Positions 1 to 10,547 of a stretch of 64,000 nucleotides of DNA are shown piece by piece; within the stretch, counting starts at the first letter, position 1, and every line of letters starts with the position of its first letter. Under the pieces are notes generated by a model. The model ran no database searches and was not told the DNA's origin. It saw nothing but the letters and a program-made list of their open reading frames with translations. The DNA lies in NCBI GenBank assembly GCA_949825065.1, contig OX463842.1, positions 5,731,723-5,795,722 of the forward strand, given 5' to 3'. The DNA comes from Odontocerum albicorne. Its lineage: Eukaryota > Arthropoda > Insecta > Trichoptera > Odontoceridae. The position numbers and the translations under genes are program-made.

Positions 1-845
1 GTATTTAATTGAAATTCACAGGATACTTAATATATTAAACTATTTTTCAACGTAATTGCCGTCGAGATCGAGACATTTCTGTAGTCGGGGCACCAGCTTT
101 TGTATGCCAGTGTCATAGACCTCCGCCGCCAGCTCTTTCAGCCACTTCTTCACAGCTTCCTCGACCTCCCGATCGTTGAAAAATTGTTGGGGTGTAGTGA
201 CACACCCACGTCTTATCCACCGTCACGATACAGTCCAGAAAAGCTTCTCCCTCCTGTGCAAAACGATCCAAAAATTCACGCGCGGCGGTCACGCGATTTT
301 GACGATGCTCCGGTGTGAGCATTCTGGGCTCCCATCTCGCACACAACTTCTTCTAAGCAAGTTTTTCCAACACAATATTACCAAGGAGACTTTGAGAAAT
401 GTCCGAAAATTCTTCGTGAAGGTTTTCAAGGATCACACGGCGGTCATTTTGCACTTGTTCTTCAATTTTTTGCACAAATTCGTCAGAAATCACTGCCTTG
501 CCTTGTCGTGAGTATCACTACGGCCTTTTCTGAACAACCTTACCCACTTCGTGACATGTTGTCGACTCATCACATCACTACCATAAACTTTCACGAGCTT
601 TCGATGGATATTCGTGGCGGTATTGTTCTGTAAAGTAAAAAAACTGATGACCGCGCAGGTCTCGCACGGACGAGAGTTGGCGGGAGCGCACGACGACTTC
701 ACCATCGGTAGAATTTACTGTGACTGAACAAAATGACTGACAAATACGCGAGACCAAATAAACTGACCATTAGGGTTCCCCCTACACGCCAAGTGCACCA
801 ACTTTGAAACAAAAAATTTCCCCCGGTCTCAGCCGCCCTTGTAAC
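1..845 (-). mobile_element. Internally deleted mariner (irritans-like) remnant, 3' end cut by window edge
   Basis: Cut-and-paste DNA transposon reading right to left. The 5' end lies near 780-845, where an untranslated leader resembling known irritans mariner termini (TTGGTGCACTTGGCGTGTAG on the minus strand) is present. It is followed by N-terminal transposase code (705-490), a catalytic-domain start (346-180) and the C-terminus (about 180-40). The 3' terminal repeat is off the window, so full length is unknown. Several frame breaks and a missing central segment make it inactive. Mariner assignment is secure from protein motifs; the subfamily is inferred from recalled terminal similarity. 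Confidence 0.88.
40..705 (-). pseudogene. Mariner transposase pseudogene, central catalytic part deleted
   Basis: The start at 705 opens an N-terminal DNA-binding region with IHRKLVKVYGSDVMSRQHV and TKWVRLFRKGRSDTHD, a mariner helix-turn-helix hallmark. After a frame break, 346-180 reads LTPEHRQNRVTAAREFL and IVTVDKTWVCHYTP; the aspartate before KTW is the first catalytic acid, in a site usually written GDETW. The frame then jumps to NDREVEEAVKKWL, which belongs near the C-terminus, so the segment with the second and third catalytic aspartates is gone. The last residues, CLDLDGNYVEK before TAG at 42-40, are a typical mariner C-terminus. Dead copy. Confidence 0.9.
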
Positions 846-1974
846 CTTAGTTTCTGGATGACCCTCGTACTTGTATAACTTGTCATGTATTCGTTTGTCG
901 TTAATTTAATAAATAAAATAATACCCGTCAAGTAAATCATTTGCCAACAAATAGTACAGTGTTCATTGTGAGGACGTTTTGTTTTTAATATTTTAGATAT
1001 ATTTGTCGTGAATTATTAATAAAACATATGTTATTTACAGGTAAGGCATTAATATTGTTGATGATTAACTACATTGTAATTTGTTTTACAAAACACTGTT
1101 TATTCCACCTTGTTTACATCACTTTTGCTTATGCTACCCTGATGATGAGGTGAAAACCTTGAAACCGGTACGGTTATACCGTTACATAAAGTGGAATCAA
1201 CAGTTTGATGAAACAAACTATAATATTGATAAAACTATTAAATTATCGGTCGAAAAATCTATCCATCATGATTTGCTATATTTTATTTAAAACAGATTGT
1301 TTAAATAAATAAAGTCAGTTATATCTATATGTGAAGTTAAGATCCAACGAAGAATATGAATGACTAAATTAACTATCACAAGTCTGAAAACGATATTGAC
1401 TTATCGATCGTTACTCAGAAAAACTTAAATCCGTCTAGTTAAGTTTCTAGTATTCTCCACATCACTGTACGGAGTTGAAACGGATTATTAGAAGGAAGGA
1501 AATAAACATGATAGATACCTTCGATACGTGTTGTTAGAGGCAGACGCTCCGTATTCTATAGACCACAAGACGTAACATTCAAGAATTGAAGATTTCTGAC
1601 TTTCGACAAAATGCAGAAAAAGTATCCAAACGTACTTTAGGCATGTTGCTATTAAAAAAATATGAAAGTCTGAAAAAAAATGGTTATCGCGGGCACTATT
1701 AAGATAAGGTGAGCAAAATAAATGTTTTCTATGAGATGGACGGATCAAATTAATGAGTTAACAGGATCTTCTTTAAGCGCTGCATTCAAAATGGACCAGG
1801 ATCGGGAGGGATGAAGACAGATGATACGCCGTGCCCAAACATAGCAAAAGGCCACGACGCTAAGCATGAAGAAGTTTATATCAAGAAAAAAATTTTAATG
1901 GTATATTTTATTTAATTTTTTGTAACTGTCGTAAATAGTTTCGAATAGATTAGTTTTTTCAAACATTTTTTCTT
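846..1974. other. No gene seen; AT-rich spacer holding repeat D copy 1
   Basis: Apart from the repeat at 1079-1222, only short open frames without recognisable protein motifs are present. I see no RNA gene or tandem array. Confidence 0.5.
1079..1222 (+). repeat. Dispersed repeat D, copy 1 (MITE/SINE-like)
   Basis: The ends form an imperfect inverted pair: AACACTGTTTATTCCAC at the left and GTGGAATCAACAGTTTGATG at the right. The core reads GATGAGGTGAAAACCTTGAA followed by ACCGGTACGGTTATACCGTT. The same core and right end recur at 15327-15481 (reversed) and 59523-59630, which makes this a dispersed family. The class (MITE or SINE) is not settled by three copies. Confidence 0.6.
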
Positions 1975-2440
1975 ATGAATACATATATACATATCATCAC
2001 GCCATCTCCCTATTGAGGTAGACAGAGAGGATCGAGTGTCAGACTTTTCTATCTCAACACATCCTTAGCGTCCTTCTCATATAACTTATACGATTTCTTT
2101 GACTTTCAAAGTTTCCTTCTTTTAGAATATAATTTATTTGATCCAATCATATTTCCTTGCTCTTCGTCTCACGTTCCTTCATTTCATATATGCTCTATAA
2201 TTTCTTCTTCGTTAATTCTACATGCCCAAACCATCTTAGCGTTCTCTTTTTCATCTCATTCTACTCATCTTGAGTTCACATAAATCCTGAATCACTTCAT
2301 TCCGTGTTCTGTCAAACATTATTACCTCGTGCATTTTTCTCAATGTACATATTTCTACAACTTTTATTCGGCTTTTATCAGTCATTTTCAACGTTTCACT
2401 CCAATATATAGAAGTTAGCACTAAAATATTATTATTATCT
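1975..2440 (-). mobile_element. LINE-V fragment, 3' tail plus decayed reverse-transcriptase end
   Basis: Read on the minus strand, this carries the LINE-V 3' signature (ATCACGCCATCTCCC then GAGGTAGACAGAGAGG on the + strand) and then decayed coding sequence. The order of pieces matches the copies at 48205-48510 and 33695-34075. No open frame survives. Fragment ends are approximate. Confidence 0.7.
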
Positions 2441-3311
2441 TAGCAAATTTTGATACTGTCCGGTTCAAATATACATGTTTTAGTGCCGCATTATCTTTGT
2501 TTCCTATCGCTTATTTACTCTTTTTTTTCACTTTATATTTTTTTTCTACGTATTTTTTCTTATTTATTTATGAAAAACAGCTTTTACAGGAACTACCAAT
2601 AACTTTTAAATTTATTACTACCCCACGCGTTAATACACCATTTGGTAGGGTGGGTTTTTAACATGTAGCTCCTAACATGCAGCTCCTCGCGTCAATTATT
2701 TACAACACATTGCTGAAGGAAAGTAGTGATTTTATAATGTCACGTCTTCAAATGTAACATGGGGACGAGGGGCGAGGAGTGAGTTGCTTTTGGGGGTTGT
2801 CGCATGGGAAATGACTGATGCAAATGTAGAGCGTGTAATGATGAGTTGTTGGACTTTAGTACGACTTGTAACTTAAGAATTAAGTATACGTTAAAATCTG
2901 AATGCAGATTCAGCATAGCTTTTTAGTATTTAGAACAAATATATACAATTTGTTATCAAGGAATGATACCAGTACGTTACAGACATTGCCTAGTTAAGTG
3001 GTTCTCCATATCCATGAAATGATGCATTTGCCTTATATTATACTTGTATTACGCAATTTTGTTAAATAAATATACAACCTAAAAGTTAACCCGTGTTTTA
3101 CAGAAATGCAATAAATATTGAGAAAATTTCATGAATTTCAAGGTTGAAGTTAGCAGACATGAACAATTTTTCATCAGGTCTTTTGTAACAAAAATAATGC
3201 ATATTGATTTAAAAAACCTGTTATTATTCCAATACATCTAAAAAATGATCCACTACTTAAGTTTGTTTCAAGTTTTTCACACACAAAGGCTTGCTTAAAA
3301 CATCTATAATA
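2441..3311. other. No gene seen
   Basis: AT-rich stretch. About 2640-2870 is less AT-rich than its surroundings and is not repeated elsewhere in the window as far as I can see; it has no coding signal. The phrase TTAGCAAATTTTGATACTGTC near 2443 recurs near 62040, suggesting further LINE-V-derived sequence. Confidence 0.4.
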
Positions 3312-3833
3312 TTGGGTGTTAACATAAGTTGTGTCTATTTTTTTCCAAATGAAGAGAACAAGAGGACACAACAAAAAAAATACAACAAATTAGTTAATAA
3401 TGTTATTTACAACTTCTTGCCAATGTTCTACAAGTTTTTCAATGCCTGTACGATAAAAACCATCTGGTCTTGACTCGAGGAATTCGTCCAACCATGTCCG
3501 CAATTCGACGTCATTATTGAAGGAAAAACCATCAACGAGCTGCCCTTTCATTTATAGCATCTTCACCGTACAGCTTTGACAGCTTTATTCCCTCGATTGA
3601 ACGCGAACAGAAGAAGGCGTCGAAAATGCTGACTATCGTCGACTTGACATTCCATTTTGAAGGCTTATAATCAAATAAAATAATATATGTAACGTATGTT
3701 AAAAGCAAACACAATATGTTGGAGAGCAGAACATTTTCTTTCGAATGATGCATAACCTTTACCATTTTGTTTTACTTTTGGTGCTCATTTTTAAATTTGG
3801 AAAAAAACGGAAGCAATTTATGATAATACCTAA
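3312..3833 (-). mobile_element. Mariner (SETMAR/Hsmar-like) MITE, 522 bp, internally deleted
   Basis: Terminal inverted repeats match: TTGGGTGTTAACATA at the left and TTAGGTATTATCATA at the right (minus strand), each flanked by TA (3310-3311 and 3834-3835), the expected mariner target duplication. The minus strand keeps the transposase start, with IEGIKLSKLYGEDAINERAAR from the N-terminal helix-turn-helix region. It then jumps to a C-terminal stretch containing DVELRTWLDEFLESRPDGFY and GIEKLVEHWQEVVN. All catalytic aspartates are deleted. It belongs to the same family as 35829-36429 and 41088-41195. Confidence 0.9.
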
Positions 3834-4860
3834 TATAACATATACGCAAATTAATTTATTTTCAAGTTTGAAGAAATACCTTTTGTCTTAAGTCAGCCAG
3901 CTTAAATATCAAGTAATTAATTATAACTCGACTTAATACTATGATTGTTGATTTTACACTATATTGTGAGGCACGATTATCTCGTATAATCCCTTCTGTA
4001 TATGTAGTTTTAAACTAAATTATCTTTGGAATGTCTTACTTAAATTCAACGAAGATTATTCAAGTGCGTTGAACCGATATATCTATTTTATCGAAGTCGG
4101 GTTTAATCGACATTGTTTTTTAAAATGCGACGAAAAAAATTCCCCCAATCTCATTTTTCCCATATGACTAACATCAGTTGAAAAAACGCTTAAAACATAA
4201 TTTGTAGCCGGTTTCCGCTTCAAAGGGCTCCCTTCATCGGATAAATATGTATGTGCGCAAAATATATTGTTTGTACATTTCCTATATCTTGTTTCTTTTC
4301 TTGTTATTCCAGCTGCAAAAAGTGTTTTATTTTACCATCTAATAAGGGAAGGGATGCTGCTTTGCTCTGTGATGAAAAAATTCACCCCAATTTTTTTCCG
4401 ACTTGACCCCAATATTTTTCTGTAAGAATATAGGCATAAACCTGTGTTCTTTTGGATTTTTTAAATATTTTTTTGTTAGTCTGACCTTATAAACCCTAAT
4501 ATCAAATTTTAATGCTTTTTGTTGTTTTAATTCAAGGGAAAACAAAATATTAGAAAAATATTATACTCATCGTGAGTGTTCTTGTTTTGTCTTCACAAAT
4601 AAACTCTTTTATATATCTGAGACCAGAGTTACTTTGTTAGTTATTATAAAATATACAGGGTGTTCTTTTTGCATATTTATAAGAATATTATTTTCGTGTT
4701 TATCTATGATATTAAGATTTTTTATTTAAAAACTAAAACTTCGTCTTTATCATCACAATCACATGTTAACCCTATTGAGATAGATGTATAGAACAGATGC
4801 CAACTACATTAAATTCTGGCACATATCTTTAGTTTTAGCCATATTGAATTATTTCCAATC
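3834..4860. other. No gene seen
   Basis: AT-rich sequence with only short unrecognised frames. No tandem array or RNA gene was recognised. Confidence 0.4.
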
Positions 4861-4864
4861 AATA

Positions 4865-4935
4865 GGTGCATGGCCGCGCGTTAACGAATTAGACTTCCGT
4901 ACGGAATGTCACCAGTTCAAAACCCGCACTGTGTT
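4865..4935 (+). repeat. SINE-C head (tRNA-like)
   Basis: The stretch GCATGGCCGCGCGTTAACG followed by CCAGTTCAAAACCCGC resembles internal RNA polymerase III box A and box B of a tRNA-derived SINE. A truncated relative begins at 11795 (GTGCATGGCAGCGTGGTAAC). It lacks a clean acceptor stem, so it is not called as a tRNA gene. Confidence 0.55.
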
Positions 4936-4964
4936 ATTTATTTTTTAACTTTTTTATTGCAATA

Positions 4965-5035
4965 CAATCTGGCGGGCTTATTGCCAGGCGGCAATCTCTT
5001 CCAACCAACCAGACAAAAGTTAATGAAGCAAGTTA
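4965..5035 (-). repeat. SINE-A body fragment
   Basis: Contains the SINE-A core ATTGCCAGGCGGCAAT, a perfect 6-bp-arm palindrome, flanked by CTGGCGGGC and CTCTTCCAACCAACCAG. The same arrangement recurs in about a dozen places in the window. The tRNA-like head of this copy is absent. Confidence 0.7.
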
Positions 5036-5233
5036 CGTGGTCGCATAAATCATTCAAATGACTATCCATCCCCACGAAATCCATAAACATATACGTGAGA
5101 ACATGCCCACGAACCCCACAAAGACGGACAATCACCCGAACATTATTTTTCATATAAAGTGAGATATCATCAATTAAAAAGAATCAAGGGATGGTGGAGA
5201 GGAAAGGAAAAGAAAAATCAGGAATGAAACACG

Positions 5234-5285
5234 TTATTTTACTGACTAGAAATTAAAAGTTTTTTCAGTCGCTTCTTAAAGTTAC
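5234..5285 (-). mobile_element. Jockey-like LINE-J 3' end fragment
   Basis: The minus strand reads TTTAAGAAGCGACTGAAAAA followed by TTAATTTCTAGTCAGTAAAA, nearly identical to 12740-12785 at the 3' end of the jockey-like LINE there. About 50 bp long. Confidence 0.75.
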
Positions 5286-5394
5286 TGTATTCCCCTCGAA
5301 TGATACAGACATTTTTTCCACCTATAATTCTGGGGTATAAGAATACCTATAACATTGGTCACAACTGTTTTAAAAAAAATAAAAAAAAAGGTTT

Positions 5395-5870
5395 TTCTTT
5401 CTGTTCTGTTTCAGAATTTGATTAATTTGATCGTGCAACGTTTTTCTTGGGCTTTCAAAATTTTATGTCCTTTTTACACTACTCCTTCAGATTATTTTGG
5501 TAAAATTTTCATCATTTATTCATTCTACGTATCTTCAACATCTTAATGCTCCTTTCTGCATCTTATTTCAAATCGTATTCTTTCCTAATACCTCAACTTT
5601 TTATTCTATCATTCATCGTTTTTATTTCTATTATATTTATTTTATTCTCATCAATTTTTGCCACGGTCAAGTTTCACTTGCGTATTCTCGTGTTGGAACC
5701 ATGATTCCATTATGAGCAGCCAGTTTTGCTGCTCTGGAAATGGTCCAGTCGGTAAACACATTATATAAAACACCATTCGCTCTTTTATTATCACTTTCCT
5801 TAATCTGGAGGAGCAATACTTGAATAATATATTTTATCAACTTTAGTTCGGGTTTCAATTTTACATTTTT
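5395..5870 (-). mobile_element. LINE-V reverse-transcriptase fragment
   Basis: On the minus strand a short frame (5858-5667) reads NKRANGVLYNVFTDWTISRA and AKLAAHNGIMVPTREYASET. This is the region of an insect non-LTR reverse transcriptase just after the catalytic fingers, usually ending GSETW. The rest is decayed and aligns in order with the LINE-V copies at 33695 and 13020. The fragment ends where the 88-bp satellite begins. Confidence 0.72.
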
Positions 5871-5874
5871 AATT

Positions 5875-7810
5875 TTGATTTTCCATTACCAATTTATTTA
5901 TCGACTCTAGATATTTATAAGAACAATAATAATGAATAACTTATTTATCACCATTTAGAGAGCTGATTTTCCATTACCAATTTATTTATCGACTCTTGAT
6001 ATTTATAAGAACAATAATAATGAATAACTTATTTATCACCATTTAGAGAGCTGATTTTCCATTACCAATTTATTTATCGACTCTTGATATTTATAAGAAC
6101 AATAATAAAGGATAACTTATTTATCACCGTTTAGAGAGCTGATTTTCCATTACCAATTTATTTATCGACTCTAGATATTTATAAGAACAATAATAATGAA
6201 TAACTTATTTATCACCATTTAGAGAGCTGATTTTCCATTACCAATTTATTTATCGACTCTTGATATTTATAAGAACAATAATAATGAATAACTTATTTAT
6301 CACCATTTAGAGAGCTGATTTTCCATTACCAATTTATTTATCGACTCTTGATATTTATAAGAACAATAATAATGAATAACTTATTTATCACCATTTAGAG
6401 AGCTGATTTTCCATTACCAATTTATTTATCGACTCTTGATATTTATAAGAACAATAATAATGAATAACTTATTTATCACCATTTAGAGAGCTGATTTTCC
6501 ATTACCAATTTATTTATCGACTCTTGATATTTATAAGACCAATAATAAAGGATAACTTATTTATCACCATTTAGAGAGCTGATTTTCCATTACCAATTTA
6601 TTTATCGACTCTTGATATTTATAAGAACAATAATAAAGGATAACTTATTTATCACCATTTAGAGAGCTGATTTTCCATTACCAATTTATTTATCGACTCT
6701 TGATATTTATAAGAACAATAATAAAGGATAACTTATTTATCACTATTTAGAGAGCTGATTTTCCATTATCAATTTATTTATCGACTCTAGATATTTATAA
6801 GAACAATAATAATGAATAACTTATTTATCACCATTTAGAGAGCTGATTTTCCATTACCAATTTATTTATCGACTCTTGATATTTATAAGAACAATAATAA
6901 TGAATAACTTATTTATAACCATTTAGAGAGCTGATTTTCCATTACCAATTTATTTATCGACTCTTGATATTTATAAGAACAATAATAAAGGATAACTTAT
7001 TTATCACCATTTAGAGAGCTGATTTTCCATTACCAATTTATTTATCGACTCTTGATATTTATAAGAACAATAATAATGAATAACTTATTTATCACCATTT
7101 AGAGAGCTGATTTTCCATTACCAATTTATTTATCGACTCTTGATATTTATAAGACCAATAATAAAGGATAACTTATTTATCACCATTTAGAGAGCTGATT
7201 TTCCATTACCAATTTATTTATCGACTCTTGATATTTATAAGAACAATAATAATGAATAACTTATTTATCACCATTTAGAGAGCTGATTTTCCATTACCAA
7301 TTTATTTATCGACTCTTGATATTTATAAGAACAATAATAAAGGATAACTTATTTATCACCATTTAGAGAGCTGATTTTCCATTACCAATTTATTTATCGA
7401 CTCTTGATATTTATAAGAACAATAATAATGAATAACTTATTTATCACCATTTAGAGAGCTGATTTTCCATTACCAATTTATTTATCGACTCTTGATATTT
7501 ATAAGAACAATAATAATGAATAACTTATTTATCACCATTTAGAGAGCTGATTTTCCATTACCAATTTATTTATCGACTCTTGATATTTATAAGAACAATA
7601 ATAATGAATAACTTATTTATCACAATTTAGAGAGCTGATTTTCCATTACCAATTTATTTATCGACTCTTGATATTTATAAGAACAATAATAATGAATAAC
7701 TTATTTATCACCATTTAGAGAGCTGATTTTCCATTACCAATTTATTTATCGACTCTTGATATTTATAAGAACAATAATAAAGGATAACTTACATGTCACC
7801 CTTTAGAGAG
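5875..7810. repeat. Satellite array: 22 copies of an 88-bp unit
   Basis: The unit starts (C/T)TGATTTTCCATTACCAATT and ends in CACCATTTAGAGAG. Unit starts fall every 88 bp (5875, 5963, 6051, 6139 ... 7723), with no net insertion or deletion over 22 units. Units differ at few sites: AATGAAT versus AAAGGAT near the middle, CTAG versus CTTG (units 1, 4 and 11 have CTAG), and GACCAAT in units 8 and 15. The CTAG and GACC variants recur seven units apart, hinting at a 616-bp block duplication. Each unit resembles the single-copy hairpin end of repeat X. Confidence 0.97.
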
Positions 7811-8122
7811 CTGATATTTTTCAAGGGCGCTCTAACTCGAGATATTATTGACCGACAGAAAGACGAGCTAATGGACTTTGAATTATAAAGGGTTTTTCAA
7901 ATTGAACGGTTTTCTTAATTCTATTTTTTTTTCATTCTAGAATGAAATACACAATTGGCTTTGATTTCAAAAAACTTTTTATTGGTCATTTAAATATAAT
8001 GTATGACATTTAAACACAAAAACAATATCCGCCAAATATCCACTTCTTGCAGCTACACAGATGTCCACTCTTTTGTAAAAATTTTCGATGACATTTTGTC
8101 ATAATTGCGGTTCTAACTCACC

Positions 8123-8347
8123 TTCTTCTTCTTCTCAGTGTCATGTCAGGTCCCCTCAACGTTGAATATCACTTGAGAGTAAATCTTTTTGTCCCCGGCA
8201 GCCCGAAAAAGATCTCCAACACCCCTTATGACAGTCCAATCACGTATATTGCGGAGCCAGGCGATTTGCCTCCTGCCAACACCTCTTTGGCCTTCTATTT
8301 TGCCTGGGATGATCAGGTGCAGTAATTTGTACTTTGCTTTTTTTATT
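8123..8347 (-). mobile_element. LINE-U, 5'-truncated insertion inside a Tc1-like element
   Basis: Minus-strand reading gives LHLIIPGKIEGQRGVGRRQI, AWLRNIRDWTVIRGVGDLF and RAAGDK, then a stop, then a (GAA)n tail. This is the classic C-terminus of an insect non-LTR reverse transcriptase. TCACC occurs on both sides (8118-8122 and 8348-8352), a likely short target duplication. The uninterrupted host sequence is visible in the sister copy near 27050 (CCCACCAATAACGTG). Confidence 0.83.
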
Positions 8348-8629
8348 TCACCAACAATGCGAATGATTTCGTCCTTAAGCTCTGAAATTGATTGAGGGTC
8401 ATTCTTATAAACGTAGTTTTTCACGTGACACCAGAGAAAATAGTCCAACGGTGTCAGATCACATGATCTTGGTGGTCAATTAACATCACCGTTTTCGGAG
8501 ATTACAACACATAAAATAATTCTCAATTTGAGCGCGTTGTATTGTATGCGACTCAATTTTTATAAATGTCACACTTACACTTCTCAAACGTCACAAGCCC
8601 TAGGCAAGTTTGCGACGCCCAATTTCACT

Positions 8630-8706
8630 CAATTTGAAAGCTCGATCAATTTGAAAGCTCGCTCAATTTGAAAGCTCGCTCAATTTGAAAGCTCGCCCAA
8701 TTTGAA
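8630..8706. repeat. 17-bp tandem expansion of the Tc1-like terminal repeat (about 5 units)
   Basis: The unit TCAATTTGAAAGCTCGC repeats at 17-bp spacing (for example starts at 8646 and 8663). Its core CTCAATTTGAAAG is the terminal-repeat sequence of this element family, so the array arose inside the terminus. The other two copies have a single motif. Confidence 0.9.
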
Positions 8707-8990
8707 ATACTTTATTAGGTACTTCTCCGAATCTGCATATGTTCAGAAAAACGTACAATATTTGATAAGAAAACCACAGAAAATTTACCAAGATAAGACG
8801 AACAATAAATAAACAATAATACGAAAGTTTTTCCGATATCTAATATCCACATATGTGGCTTTAGGTGGAGTAGAGTGTAGATGTGTAGTGCTCATATATT
8901 ATATAATGACTTTTGATAAAATTTCCTAAAAAGGGTTACATTCAAAAGGATCACAAAGCTGCACATGCTATCTACATTTCCTACACTTTG

Positions 8991-9924
8991 AGACATACAA
9001 AGATCGATTCATTCGAAATAGACAAAGATCGATCCATTCGAAATGCAATAATACTCGAGATAACAAACATTAACCAAGTATAAAGATTATCAGTTCATCG
9101 AATGTTACGCAATAATAATACTTTTACAATAACAAAATAAAGATGTCAAAAATGACGAAAAATATGCTATTATTAACTTAAACTAATCAATGAGAAGACT
9201 ATAAGTTTAATGAAATATTGTACATAGCTTCAACAACATAAAAAGCCAAAAAAAAAAACAAACTTTAATTCAACTGTCAGTTAACTTTTGAAATATTCCA
9301 ATCTGTAAGTTAATATCAACATTTTTAACATTGCAAAATATTAATCTCTTCCAATACTTTTTCACGTACACTTCAATTAAATATTTTATTTAAATTGGTT
9401 GTAACATTAATTAAAGTTCCGCTTATGTTTTAATGTAATGTACATATGAACTCTTAATGTACATATGTTTAACGTATAATTTCATGACTCATTAATGTTA
9501 TGTTACAATTTCAAATATTGTACGATATTTATTTACGACAGTTTTATAAGGAAAAATATTCTCGGTGGGTGAACGGCAAGCAATAAGAACGTAGAAGAAA
9601 TTTCTGAAAAATAAGAAATTAAACTTTCTTTTAAAATTTATTATTCTCTAAGCATTTAATGCTGTTTGTTAAATTTTAATGCAACTTTCCTTGGAAACTT
9701 TCTCATTTTGACAAGCGATGCATCATTAAGACGAATGGGCAATGTCGCTCCCTATGTGAAGTGAACAGATTATCTATTCTTTATTTCGTTATTTAATAAA
9801 TAATTATATTACTCTCATACAATTATATTCAATTTTTCATTTTAATAACTTGGTTACTAAATCTTAAACTATAAATAATTTCAAAAACCCATGTTTATTT
9901 TTTTTTTTAAATATGTATTGTACA
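8991..9924. other. No gene seen
   Basis: AT-rich. A 23-bp phrase beginning ACAAAGATCGAT is repeated once at about 8998-9045. Nothing else recognised. Confidence 0.4.
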
Positions 9925-10345
9925 ACCACACATATTATTACGCCGTGTTCCTCGCAGGCTAGGCAGAGAGAACATATCTCCAAATTTGTCTATTAGCACA
10001 CAATCAAGACAACCTCCGTGGCCTAGTTGGTACGACGCTTGTCTCCCAGCCCTGAAGTTGTGGGTTTGATTCCCGTTGGACTCCAGACTTTTAAAAAAAT
10101 ATTCCTGTCTGGTTTTCACTTAAGGTCTCTTTAACCTCTTGCTGGTTGATTGGAAGATATTGCCAAATGGCAATAAGCCCACCAGGTTGTACTGTAAATA
10201 ATGAAAATGTACTACAAATATTGTACATAACTTTCGCCTCCTCCACTTTTATACACAATATTCTATTATTCACACATCTCACTTTACTTTCTTTCAAGAT
10301 CTGTTCCATTTTGTCCAACCACGTTTTCTATGGTCTACCTATTTG
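9925..10345 (-). mobile_element. LINE-V 3' fragment split by a SINE-A copy
   Basis: 9925-10000 carries the LINE-V 3' signature (TATTACGCCGTGTTCC, CTAGGCAGAGAG). The matching upstream part resumes after the SINE at about 10216 (TCGCCTCCTCCACTTTTATA, then CCAACCACGTTTTCTATGG). This order matches uninterrupted LINE-V copies such as 48205-48510, so the SINE at 10010-10215 sits within it. Confidence 0.68.
10010..10215 (+). repeat. SINE-A, near-complete copy with tRNA-like head
   Basis: The head holds a perfect box A fit, TGGCCTAGTTGG, and a one-mismatch box B, GGTTTGATTCC, about 40 bp apart. The body runs CTGGTTTTCACTTAAGG, then CTTGCTGGTTGATTGGAAG, then the palindrome ATTGCCAAATGGCAAT and AAGCCCACCAGG. 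This is the clearest copy for defining the family: polymerase III head plus a palindromic core. It is a retroposon and not a functional tRNA gene, since the stem arms do not pair well. Confidence 0.85.
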
Positions 10346-10547
10346 ACGCATACCTAGCATTCAATTAGCATACTAAGCATACATACCCTTCCAGGTTCGA
10401 TTCTTGGCCGACTCACTTCTGGATTGGAAGAAGCAACCAAATAAAATTACATATAAAGTACTCGAAATATTTATCGCATGCTCTATAAAATATAACATGT
10501 CAAATCGCATGCCATTTTTGTGACGTATTTTACAATATTAGCTTAGT

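Larger units (their letters stand above)
7888..8712 (-). mobile_element. Tc1/mariner-superfamily non-autonomous element, copy 1, with nested LINE
   Basis: The left terminus GGGTTTTTCAAATTGAACGG matches the termini of the copies at 26800-27374 and 53294-53834; the right terminus is a tandemly multiplied CAATTTGAAAG motif. Minus-strand coding remnants from 8448 read DYFLWCHVKNYVYKND and PQSISELKDEIIRIVGEI, the transposase C-terminal part around the third catalytic aspartate (DYFLW). The frame is broken by a LINE insertion at 8123-8347. The first two catalytic acids are missing, as in the sister copies. Confidence 0.8.
7811..8990. repeat. Repeat X copy 1, body downstream of the satellite
   Basis: Flanks of a Tc1-like insertion (7888-8712) are similar, in the same order, to repeat X copies at 27440-27860 and 39950-40350. 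Shared landmarks are GGGCGCTCTAACTCGAG after the array, ATCTGCATATGTTCAGAAAA after the insertion, TTTAGGTGGAGTAGAGTGTAG, and a final stretch near CCTAAAAAGGGTTACATTC. The satellite therefore appears to be an expanded internal part of a mobile or dispersed element. No coding capacity seen. Confidence 0.65.

Noticed and set aside
176..511. Plus-strand 111-residue ORF
   Set aside because: Antisense shadow of the mariner transposase pseudogene.
5875..7810. CRISPR-like regular array
   Set aside because: Units are contiguous 88-bp direct repeats without unique spacers, and the context is eukaryotic.
10010..10080. Functional tRNA gene
   Set aside because: Box A and box B are good but the sequence does not fold into a cloverleaf with a paired acceptor stem, and it continues into a repeated SINE body.
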